DNA of 33,101 nucleotides from an uncultured Lachnospiraceae bacterium (lineage in GTDB: Bacteria; Bacillota; Clostridia; Lachnospirales; Lachnospiraceae), in contig CANQBN010000007.1 in the NCBI GenBank assembly GCA_947588855.1, positions 1-33,101 on the forward strand. The letters are read 5' to 3'. Within the stretch, counting starts at the first letter, position 1. Every line of letters begins with the position of its first letter. Made by a program: the position numbers and the translations under genes. Shown piece by piece: positions 23,498 through 30,520 of this stretch. The notes below the pieces were generated by a model. It was not told the origin of the DNA and searched no databases. It was given only the letters and a program-made list of their open reading frames with translations.

Positions 23498-25534
23498 TCA
23501 GGCTTCCTTTATCACCGGTTTTACATTATGCAGCGCATTGACCAAAAGCAGCTTGATCCGGTATACGCCGGAGGTCTTGGACTCGGCCATCCCGCACTCA
23601 TACTCAATCTTGCAGTCTGCAGTGGCATTGTATCCTTCGGCCTCGTTTTTCAGATACTGCGCGTAGGCGTCCATATGCTCCTTCGACATATCCTTTGAAT
23701 AGATAATATACTGTCCCACGCCATTAAGAGCGATAAAGCAATCGTCACTCTTCGGATAGACTTCCTTGATAATACTGTTAAATTTCAGCATCATCTTATC
23801 CATAGCTTCTCTGCCGTAAGCGGCATTCTTCTCCTGTATCCGAATGAGTCTGAGAACAATACATCCGAAATCATCGGGAAGCATACGGTTGGCGTAAGTC
23901 TCCATAAATTTATCACAGCCGACACGGTTGGGAAGATCGAACTTTCTGTCTCTGTATACATAGTAATCCACAATATCTCCCAGACGTCCCAGAATGATAG
24001 CCGCCACGCAGAATACGCACAGGAAAATGACAACTACCATTGCCGCGTACAAAAGGATCCTTTGATTGGCGACTACGATAATATTGCTGAGCAGGCTGAT
24101 GTTGGAAGCTCCGCAAAAGGCATTGAATTCCTTATTTACTTCCATCATGATCTCATACAGATGATTGGTCTTATTCACCAGCTCGGAAACCATGGCCGCA
24201 GCCGTATCAAGAGCCTCCTGGGAGGCTTCCGCGTAAGCGCCGGTTGTGACCGGGAGCGCCTCTTCCGCAGCAGCTGCTTCCGCGCCTTCACCGGGAACCG
24301 CTGCCTCTTCTGCACTTTCACCGGGAACCACCGCTGCCTCTCCCGCCTCCGCGGCAGAATCCGCCGGGGCGCTTATTCCCTCGATTCCCTGTATGTTCAG
24401 GGCATCCCCCACATTGGCTCCATCTCGATAGATACCAAGTATGTACTCGCAATAGGCTATGTCAATAAGCGCCCACTCATAATCTTCCCTTTCGTCTACA
24501 TAGTCCTTCATCAGGACATCATATTCGACCGTCTGATCAATCCGTTCCCTGCTCTGACTCTGCTCCTGATCCTGGCTTTGATTTTGGTTCCCGTCCTCCC
24601 ATTCATCATAAACGTCATCCAGAATATACTCGTAGGTAATACCGGTATTGCCGGACTCTCTCATCATACGCACATACGAATCAATAACCCGGTCAATGGC
24701 CTCGATCTGAGTCTGACTGGCATTATTGTCCAATCCGTAATTCTCTATACGGTTCTCATACTTGGCGATCAGAGCGTCCCTGTTCTTCGTCACCTTATTA
24801 TTCAGGATATAGGCATAGACATTGGACAGTTCCACATCCTTCAAATAAGCGAATTCCCGATACAGATCCATGAAAGAATAACCGTTGACCGACGCACGGA
24901 ACGTATTATTCTCATTAAAACTTTTGCTGATACCCGCCAGGACACTTTCCAGGGAATCCTCCAGGATCTCCGCCATCTCCAGATAATCGTAATTTCTCTC
25001 ATCCAGACCGGAAATATCGTTTGCGGCCATCAGGTTGTTAATATGCTTCTCTCCGTAATTCTCAATATAAATGTTCAGAAGATTATCCAGTACCTGTCTG
25101 GCAAACGCCTCGGGGTTATCGGAATCCGACTGAAGGGCCTCAAAAGAGACATAATATTTTGTGGGCTGAGCGGTGGACTGCTCTCCGGTAGCGTTCACCG
25201 CTTCCTGGACAGCTTTGTCCTCATCCGTCACAATTCCAGTCACCGTTACTCTGGAACGCAGGTCGTCCAGATTATACTCGCTGTAGTCCAGCCCCATCTC
25301 TTCAAAAACACGGGTCATGGCCTGGGAAGAATAAATCTCCGACACATCAATCACGCTTCCGTCCGGCGCATAGCCCTCGACTGCACGGTCGTTTGTATAA
25401 CTAATGACCGCAGACGCCGTGTAAGTCTGTTTCGCCTGCATGTATATATAGAAAATCAGACCGGCCAGAAGAGACAAAACGATAATCGGTATTTGATACT
25501 GCTTAATATAGTCAAAAACGCGAAATCTTTTCAT
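23498..25534 (-). CDS. Polysaccharide co-polymerase (Wzz-like) fused to a degenerate GGDEF domain
   Basis: 678 aa. The first membrane helix is at about 14-33. A large extracytoplasmic domain follows, with long helices and an Ala/Glu/Pro low-complexity stretch with VPGESAEEAA-type repeats (about 405-440). The second helix is at about 493-517. The cytoplasmic C-terminus, about 528-678, reads as a GGDEF fold: RDRKFDLPNR at its start, a GCIVLRLIRIQEKNAAYGREAMDK core strand-helix, NGVGQYII where GGDEF should be (about 604-611), and a final YECGMAES-type strand. All catalytic residues and the RxxD I-site are lost, so it cannot make c-di-GMP. Nucleotide sensing is inferred, as in PelD. GAGGAAAG precedes the ATG. 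It overlaps the upstream co-polymerase by 4 nt. Confidence 0.8.
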   Translation of the reverse strand: MKRFRVFDYIKQYQIPIIVLSLLAGLIFYIYMQAKQTYTASAVISYTNDRAVEGYAPDGSVIDVSEIYSSQAMTRVFEEMGLDYSEYNLDDLRSRVTVTGIVTDEDKAVQEAVNATGEQSTAQPTKYYVSFEALQSDSDNPEAFARQVLDNLLNIYIENYGEKHINNLMAANDISGLDERNYDYLEMAEILEDSLESVLAGISKSFNENNTFRASVNGYSFMDLYREFAYLKDVELSNVYAYILNNKVTKNRDALIAKYENRIENYGLDNNASQTQIEAIDRVIDSYVRMMRESGNTGITYEYILDDVYDEWEDGNQNQSQDQEQSQSRERIDQTVEYDVLMKDYVDEREDYEWALIDIAYCEYILGIYRDGANVGDALNIQGIEGISAPADSAAEAGEAAVVPGESAEEAAVPGEGAEAAAAEEALPVTTGAYAEASQEALDTAAAMVSELVNKTNHLYEIMMEVNKEFNAFCGASNISLLSNIIVVANQRILLYAAMVVVIFLCVFCVAAIILGRLGDIVDYYVYRDRKFDLPNRVGCDKFMETYANRMLPDDFGCIVLRLIRIQEKNAAYGREAMDKMMLKFNSIIKEVYPKSDDCFIALNGVGQYIIYSKDMSKEHMDAYAQYLKNEAEGYNATADCKIEYECGMAESKTSGVYRIKLLLVNALHNVKPVIKEA

Positions 25535-27006
25535 CTTTTACTTTCCTCCGCTGCTTCTCCTTTTCTATCGATTCTTTCCGTTCTTACACGTCTCCTGTTC
25601 CTGCCTCTTCTTTTTCTTTCTGTGCCTCCGTGGGTTGCGTAAGCAACAGAACGGCTTCTTCCGTTCATCGCGATGATCAGGATGCAGAACGCAATGGCGA
25701 AAACAGCCGCAAGAATGACGGCTCTGCTGATTTCCGTTCCGATACGGGTCGTACGGCCGGAAACAACACTGACATAATTATTGGTCGTTTTCCTGTCATA
25801 ATCCGCCAGCGTATCCACAAGAAGCTTTGAGAGAACCTGATACTCATTCACTAAAGCTTCCAGCATATCTTCTACCTGGGCAATCTGACCGCTCCCATTG
25901 CCTGAAGCCTGCATCTGAGCGATGGCATAATCATTAAACTGTATTTTGTGCTGCCGATCGGCGGCGGACTGCATGGATACCTCGGCGTTCTCGGCAAAAT
26001 AGTCGACGCCGATCTTTGTCCTGGACATATAGAATTCCCCATCCACATCCTCGCTGGGAATCAGGACGATCGTCGCCATATCCCTCTCATACCGGTCTAT
26101 GGCAGCCAGATTGATATTGTGAGTCGCCACATCCTTCAGATATTCCTCATGAGTAATGGTATTATCATAGTTCAGCTTTGCCACATACTGGTTGACATTT
26201 TTGGCAAGGCCGTGGGAGAGGATAAACGCCTGAAAGCTTTCCAGCTGCACGTCCCGGAATGACTGGACTTTCTCGGTAATGGAGGAAAATGTCTCTCCTG
26301 TGGTCTCCGACTGAAAAGCGGCAGCCACAGCCGACATCGCGTAAGCATAATCCGAGATATCTTCCGCCTTCCTGTCAAACAACTCTACAATATCCAGATA
26401 ATCCATATTCTCCAGCTCGGAAAAGTCCATCGTCAGAACATTCGTCTTCCTGGAATACGTGTTGACAAATTCACGGCAGTATACCTGGGCCACCGAATCC
26501 ACCACATCGGCAGGCTTTAAGTGCAGCGTGTTTTTATTTGCCTCATAGGTCAGCTGATATTCCGCAGACATATACACCTGATTTGTGGATATGGAGTCTC
26601 CGGCGTTCAGAGGCATTACCTTAAAGCACCGCTTCAGATCATCTACGCTGACATTATTCAGATTTCCCTCCGTAATGGCTTTTTCCAGAATCCTGTCGGA
26701 AAGAATCTCTGAGATATTAAACCGGGTGCTGTTGGGATTCAGGCCGCTGGAAGCTTCCGGATAATTAAATCCGATAATAACCGATGCCTGCATGGCTGTC
26801 TCCATCTGCTTTACTCCCAGGTAAATTCCCCCGTACGCTGCCGCGAGAATAAGGACCGGTATCATCCTCCTCTTCAACGCGCGCAGTCCGTTCTTGGTCA
26901 GGTCAAGAAGATTTTCCTTACCCTGCCCCATAATAAGAATCAACGCACCCAGGATGATTACAACCGGAACAGCCATCAATACATACTTTAAAAACTGAAT
27001 GACCAT
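25531..27006 (-). CDS. Wzz-like polysaccharide co-polymerase / chain-length regulator
   Basis: 491 aa. It has an N-terminal hydrophobic helix (about 5-28), a second helix (about 49-68), an extracytoplasmic alpha/coiled domain (about 70-430) and a closing helix (about 432-452). This is the two-helix Wzz plan with an extra N-terminal segment. The cytoplasmic tail of about 40 residues is strikingly Arg-rich (RKRRGRNRRRVRTERIDRK). There is no kinase domain and no C-terminal Tyr cluster. The track start TTG is adjacent to the ATG at 27006; GGGAGGG lies about 9 nt before the ATG. It overlaps the GGDEF-fused co-polymerase gene by 4 nt, so the two are probably made together and may form mixed complexes. 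Confidence 0.8.
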   Translation of the reverse strand: MVIQFLKYVLMAVPVVIILGALILIMGQGKENLLDLTKNGLRALKRRMIPVLILAAAYGGIYLGVKQMETAMQASVIIGFNYPEASSGLNPNSTRFNISEILSDRILEKAITEGNLNNVSVDDLKRCFKVMPLNAGDSISTNQVYMSAEYQLTYEANKNTLHLKPADVVDSVAQVYCREFVNTYSRKTNVLTMDFSELENMDYLDIVELFDRKAEDISDYAYAMSAVAAAFQSETTGETFSSITEKVQSFRDVQLESFQAFILSHGLAKNVNQYVAKLNYDNTITHEEYLKDVATHNINLAAIDRYERDMATIVLIPSEDVDGEFYMSRTKIGVDYFAENAEVSMQSAADRQHKIQFNDYAIAQMQASGNGSGQIAQVEDMLEALVNEYQVLSKLLVDTLADYDRKTTNNYVSVVSGRTTRIGTEISRAVILAAVFAIAFCILIIAMNGRSRSVAYATHGGTERKRRGRNRRRVRTERIDRKGEAAEESKR

Positions 27007-27027
27007 CAAAATAATCCCTCCCTTCTC

Positions 27028-27924
27028 TTATGAATGGCTGATATCTATTACAACAAGCTCAGGCTTATTGTTAATCCTTGGCAAATGTCCGTGACCTCCC
27101 AGACCTCTGCTTACAATCAGAGTCCCATGGGTCAGGGAAAATTCACCGTAACAATACTTAGGGAAGAAACCTTCATCCACATGATACAGACCTCTCCCGT
27201 CAGGAAGCCTCACCTGACCTCCGTGAAAATGTCCCGCGACGCCCAGATCGAAATCCACATCCGCCAGGCAGTCGTAGTAAAGGGCCGGAAAGTGGGTGAG
27301 CAGAAGCTTAAAGCCATCTTTTTTCTCAAAGGCGGATACGGCATCCCCCGCAACCTCCTCATAATCGTCCGTCCCGGCCGTCACTCCCGCAATTTCAAAA
27401 GGATTTCCCCTTATCTCTGTACTTATGGAATTATTGTACAGGACCGTCACTCCCTTCTCCAGAAGGACTGCGTCCAGGGCTACCTGAGGCCCGCCTTCCG
27501 CATATTCCAGAGTACCCTCGTTATTGCCGAATATGTAATAGACCGGCGCCGTCTTAAGAAGCTTCCCGCACAGATCCGTTGCGATCGTTATGTTCGGGTC
27601 ATCTCCGTTCACCATATCTCCGGCCATAACGATAATGTCCGGTTTCAGCCTTTCAATCTCCTTGACAAGATCCCGATTGGCCCTTCCAAATTCATTATTA
27701 TGGAGGTCAGTCAGCAAGATGAGCCGTACCGGTTCCTGAATCTTAGCGGAAGACACCCGATAGAACGTAGTCTCAAAGGTATCGTCGTCTGAACATTTCC
27801 ATATAATAATTCCGGCGGTCAGCACTACTGCCAGTAATAATAAAATTACCGGAAAGCAGCCTCTGAACCGCCGTCTTCTTTTTTTTCTTATTATGTATTC
27901 CTCATCCATCGCATTAATTTCCAT
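27028..27924 (-). CDS. Membrane-anchored metallophosphoesterase (YaeI/YkuE-like)
   Basis: 298 aa. A basic N-terminus (RKKRRRRFRG) and one signal-anchor helix (about 24-43) place the catalytic domain outside. Metal-site motifs are LLTDLHNN (Asp, His), MAGDMVNGD, FGNNE, LLTHFP and AGHFHGGQ. The usual GNHD/E motif is GNNE here, replacing the catalytic His by Asn. Related proteins hydrolyse lipid pyrophosphates such as UDP-diacylglucosamine or cleave phosphodiesters. It is the first gene of the main polysaccharide operon, 21 nt before the first co-polymerase gene. A role in recycling undecaprenyl diphosphate or processing the polymer is inference. The ribosome binding site is poor, and an ATG five codons later is possible. 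Confidence 0.85.
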   Translation of the reverse strand: MEINAMDEEYIIRKKRRRRFRGCFPVILLLLAVVLTAGIIIWKCSDDDTFETTFYRVSSAKIQEPVRLILLTDLHNNEFGRANRDLVKEIERLKPDIIVMAGDMVNGDDPNITIATDLCGKLLKTAPVYYIFGNNEGTLEYAEGGPQVALDAVLLEKGVTVLYNNSISTEIRGNPFEIAGVTAGTDDYEEVAGDAVSAFEKKDGFKLLLTHFPALYYDCLADVDFDLGVAGHFHGGQVRLPDGRGLYHVDEGFFPKYCYGEFSLTHGTLIVSRGLGGHGHLPRINNKPELVVIDISHS

Positions 27925-27939
27925 TCCCTACTTTACCAT

Positions 27940-27976
27940 TATGCTATAGTATAGCATATTTATTCGGCAGATACAA
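27940..27976 (-). promoter_or_regulatory. Main operon promoter with a 19-bp palindrome over the -10
   Basis: On the minus strand TTGTAT (27971-27976) and TATACT (27948-27953) are separated by 17 nt. The -10 lies within TATGCTATA-C-TATAGCATA, a perfect 9-bp-arm inverted repeat (27940-27958) that could be a repressor site. It drives the operon starting at the metallophosphoesterase gene. Confidence 0.55.
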
Positions 27977-27995
27977 GGATTTATTTCTCTTTCAT

Positions 27996-28010
27996 CATTG
28001 ATTTTCAATA
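27996..28010 (-). promoter_or_regulatory. CATTGA-N3-TCAATG element, copy 4 (main operon)
   Basis: The minus-strand reading is TATTGAAAATCAATG, one end base off the perfect repeat. It ends exactly 19 nt before the -35, the same geometry as copy 2. Confidence 0.6.
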
Positions 28011-28052
28011 ACAAATCAGTAAATCTGCGCCTGCCGGGCGGTTTGTCTGAAA

Positions 28053-28931
28053 TTATGCGTTGGCGTCGCTGTCAGACGCATTTTCATTCTTAACATCGGA
28101 CGATTCAATAAATTCTCCATCGATAATATTCTCAAGCCGCAGCGGCATGCCTTCCACCAGACGGCCTAACTGATTATAGGTATCCACAAGCTGGGTCTGG
28201 TATTTATTGAGCGACTTAAGATATTCCTTAATTCTATGCTTGGCGATAATATGCCGTTCCTCTTCCTCTTTCCAGCGTTCCTTAATCTTCTCTTCCGCTT
28301 CCTGCTGGCATAACGCCGCCTTCTCTTCCGCTTCCCGCTGACACAGCATAGCCTTCTCTTCCGCTTCCTGCTGACACTGCAGCGCTTTCTCCTTCGCTTC
28401 GTCAACAATCTTATCCGCATTGGCTTTGGCATCCGCCACCACCTGCGCCTTTTCCACCTCGGCATTGGCAAGAACTACCGCAAGCATGGCAAACTTCTTG
28501 TCATAATCCTTCATCTTCTCCTGCAGCTGGCTATCCACGGGATTCGCGTCAAATGACTGCTCCACCTGGCGTTCCCTTGCTTCTTTCGTAAGCCTGTCAA
28601 CCTGGCTCTCCAACTCCATCAGCTGTAACTGAAGATCTGAATTTGCAGTCCGGAGACTGTCTCTCTCAGCCTGGAGACTGTCCCGCTCGGCCTGGAGGCT
28701 TATATTCTTCGTCTTCAGATTATCCATCTCAGACTGAAGGCCGTTCTTCTCCATCTGCAAGTTATCCATCTCAGATTGAAGCGCTTCCATTTTACCTTTA
28801 AGCTCAGGATTCTCTTGATTGATTCCGGCTACACTGGAGAGTTTATTCAGCTTCTCCGTCAGCATTTCTATATATTCGTCAACTTCATCCTTGTTATATC
28901 CCATAAACAATGACGTGCGAAATCTTTCCAT
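28053..28931 (-). CDS. DivIVA-like coiled-coil protein with hendecad repeats
   Basis: 292 aa, cytoplasmic. The head MERFRTSLFMGYNKDEVDEYIEML is a clear DivIVA-type membrane-targeting start and resembles both paralogs at 9281 and 9711. Residues about 30-125 are heptad coiled coil with the repeated phrases LQSEMDNL and LQAERDSL. Residues about 165-225 contain three or four 11-residue repeats (EAEEKAALCQQ) with a Cys in each, followed by EEEERHI. The acidic C-terminus ends SDSDANA. The ATG follows CGGAGGG. It is monocistronic, between the acylation unit and the main operon, with its own promoter and CATTGA element. It may organise export machinery at a cell pole or septum (inference). Confidence 0.82.
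   Translation of the reverse strand: MERFRTSLFMGYNKDEVDEYIEMLTEKLNKLSSVAGINQENPELKGKMEALQSEMDNLQMEKNGLQSEMDNLKTKNISLQAERDSLQAERDSLRTANSDLQLQLMELESQVDRLTKEARERQVEQSFDANPVDSQLQEKMKDYDKKFAMLAVVLANAEVEKAQVVADAKANADKIVDEAKEKALQCQQEAEEKAMLCQREAEEKAALCQQEAEEKIKERWKEEEERHIIAKHRIKEYLKSLNKYQTQLVDTYNQLGRLVEGMPLRLENIIDGEFIESSDVKNENASDSDANA
28288..28386 (-). repeat. Three 33-bp tandem repeats within the DivIVA-like gene
   Basis: TTCTCTTCCGCTTCCTGCTG-type units occur three times in exact 33-bp register, with a decayed fourth unit after them. They encode the EAEEKAxLCQQ hendecads. Confidence 0.8.
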
Positions 28932-28968
28932 AATTTATCCCTCCGTTTTTAACAGTCTTAACGTACGG

Positions 28969-28983
28969 CATTGAAAATCAATG
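28969..28983 (-). promoter_or_regulatory. CATTGA-N3-TCAATG element, copy 5 (hendecad DivIVA gene)
   Basis: A perfect CATTGATTTTCAATG on the minus strand, 12 nt after the -10 and about +6 to +20. Its AAA/TTT centre is inverted relative to the other copies. Confidence 0.6.
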
Positions 28984-28995
28984 GCATACGGTTTT

Positions 28996-29024
28996 ATTAT
29001 ATCACCCTATGCCATAAAATACAA
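28996..29024 (-). promoter_or_regulatory. Promoter of the hendecad DivIVA-like gene
   Basis: On the minus strand TTGTAT and TATAAT are separated by 17 nt, giving a leader of about 58 nt. It shares its -35 sequence with the main operon promoter. Confidence 0.55.
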
Positions 29025-29101
29025 TAAAAAATGTCTTTTATAATTATGCGTGGAAAATGTAAAAAATGAATAGTCAGATAAAGAAGGGCTGAAATATACT
29101 C

Positions 29102-30520
29102 TTAAAACTGCGCATAAATAAACGCGCTGTCACCTATATATGCAAACACGGCCGTCAGCAGAATAAAGCAGCACAGTATGACGCGGCTGCTGAACCTGCC
29201 TAAATCAAGAGGACGCCAGATATCATTTCCCTGATTGCAACGGACTGCGGCCAGCTCCGTAAGAAGAAGACCGGCGCCGAAAATAAGGGCATACACATAT
29301 ACGTAGTGTATTCCCGGGGCCCAGGTGATAATACGCCGCAGAATAAGAATCGTCTTCCCGAAATCATTGGCACGGAAAGGAATCCAGAGAATCGAAACCA
29401 CACAGAAATTAAGGATTACAGATAAAACATGGGATGCCTTCCCCCACGCCGCGGAACCGGACCTTTCTCCTTTACGTTTCCTTCCGAAAGCCCTGCTGAC
29501 AGCCGAGGCAGCCCCGTGAAGGGCGCCCCAAGCCACGAAGGACCAGCTGGCCCCATGCCACAGGCCGCTTAAAAGCATGGTCAGAAACAGATTCAGATAA
29601 GTCCTGGCCTCCCCTTTTCGGTTCCCGCCCAGGGGAATATACACATAGTCGCGGAACCAGCTGGAAAGGCTGATGTGCCATCTTTTCCAGAACTCAGAAG
29701 GATTGGCTGCCAGATAGGGCAGGTTAAAGTTTCTCCCCAGATCAAATCCAAGAATACGGGCGGCGCCAATAGCCATATCCGAATAGCCTGAGAAGTCATA
29801 ATAGATCTGAAGGGCATAGGCAAGCACCGCCGTCAAAAGGCTGACGCCGCTGTACGCGCCGGGAGCGGCGAAAACCGCGTCCACGCAGACGCCAAGCCTG
29901 TCCGCAACCACCATCTTCTTAAACAAGCCCGTCAGAAACCGCTGACCACCCCAGGACAGGTTCGCCCATGTCAGTTCATGATCCGTCTCAAGCTGCGGGA
30001 AAAAATCGCGGGCCTTAACGATAGGGCCTGACACGATCTGCGGAAAAAATCCGATATATAAAAGCACCTTCCGCAGGGAGCTCTCCGCCTTCATTTTTCC
30101 CATATAGACATCGGCCAGATAGCTGACAGCCTGGAAAATATAAAAAGACAGGCCCAGCGGCAGCAAAATCCCTATAGTCGTCCGGGGCAGCCCAAAGGCC
30201 GCGGTGAAAGTATCCACGAAAAAACCTGCATATTTGAATATGCCAAGGACCAGAAGATCCAAGAAAACGCCCAGAATCAGCCAGGCTTTCCTGGCTTTCG
30301 CCTCCGATCTGACATCCCTGCCTCCGATCTGCAGGCCGCACTGCCACATGGCCAGCGAAATGCCTATAAGAAGCGCCAGAAATCTCCAGTCTCCCGCGGC
30401 GTAGAAAATATAGCTGGCTCCCAAAAGTATCAGCTGATGAGTTTTAGCTCCTCTGGTCACCTTCATAACCAGAAGAAGAATCAGAAAAAATATCCCAAAC
30501 CTGACTGACAAGAAGCTCAC
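29102..30520 (-). CDS. MBOAT-family O-acyltransferase (AlgI/DltB-like)
   Basis: 472 aa with about ten to twelve membrane helices. The family signature includes YKYAGFF-like and FYIFQAVSYLADVY segments, FPQIVSGPIVKARDFFPQL, YYDFSGYSDMAIG and FWKRWHISLSSWFRDYVYIPLGGN. The catalytic His322 is in LLSGLWHGASW. AlgI-like proteins move acetyl groups across the membrane to a partner SGNH enzyme that acetylates an extracellular polymer. Here the partner gene is directly upstream and overlaps by 4 nt. No dlt genes are adjacent, so D-alanylation is unlikely. Confidence 0.94.
   Translation of the reverse strand: MSFLSVRFGIFFLILLLVMKVTRGAKTHQLILLGASYIFYAAGDWRFLALLIGISLAMWQCGLQIGGRDVRSEAKARKAWLILGVFLDLLVLGIFKYAGFFVDTFTAAFGLPRTTIGILLPLGLSFYIFQAVSYLADVYMGKMKAESSLRKVLLYIGFFPQIVSGPIVKARDFFPQLETDHELTWANLSWGGQRFLTGLFKKMVVADRLGVCVDAVFAAPGAYSGVSLLTAVLAYALQIYYDFSGYSDMAIGAARILGFDLGRNFNLPYLAANPSEFWKRWHISLSSWFRDYVYIPLGGNRKGEARTYLNLFLTMLLSGLWHGASWSFVAWGALHGAASAVSRAFGRKRKGERSGSAAWGKASHVLSVILNFCVVSILWIPFRANDFGKTILILRRIITWAPGIHYVYVYALIFGAGLLLTELAAVRCNQGNDIWRPLDLGRFSSRVILCCFILLTAVFAYIGDSAFIYAQF

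Noticed and set aside
24062-25642. 526 aa + strand ORF
   Set aside because: It is the antisense shadow of the two co-polymerase genes. It has no ribosome binding site, no domain, and contradicts the coupled minus-strand reading.
27996-28010. CATTGA element as a Fur box
   Set aside because: It shares TGAAAATCA with one half of a Fur box, but the second half is missing in every copy and the symmetry centre differs.
28288-28386. CRISPR-like repeat array
   Set aside because: The 33-bp units are directly adjacent without spacers and encode in-frame hendecads.
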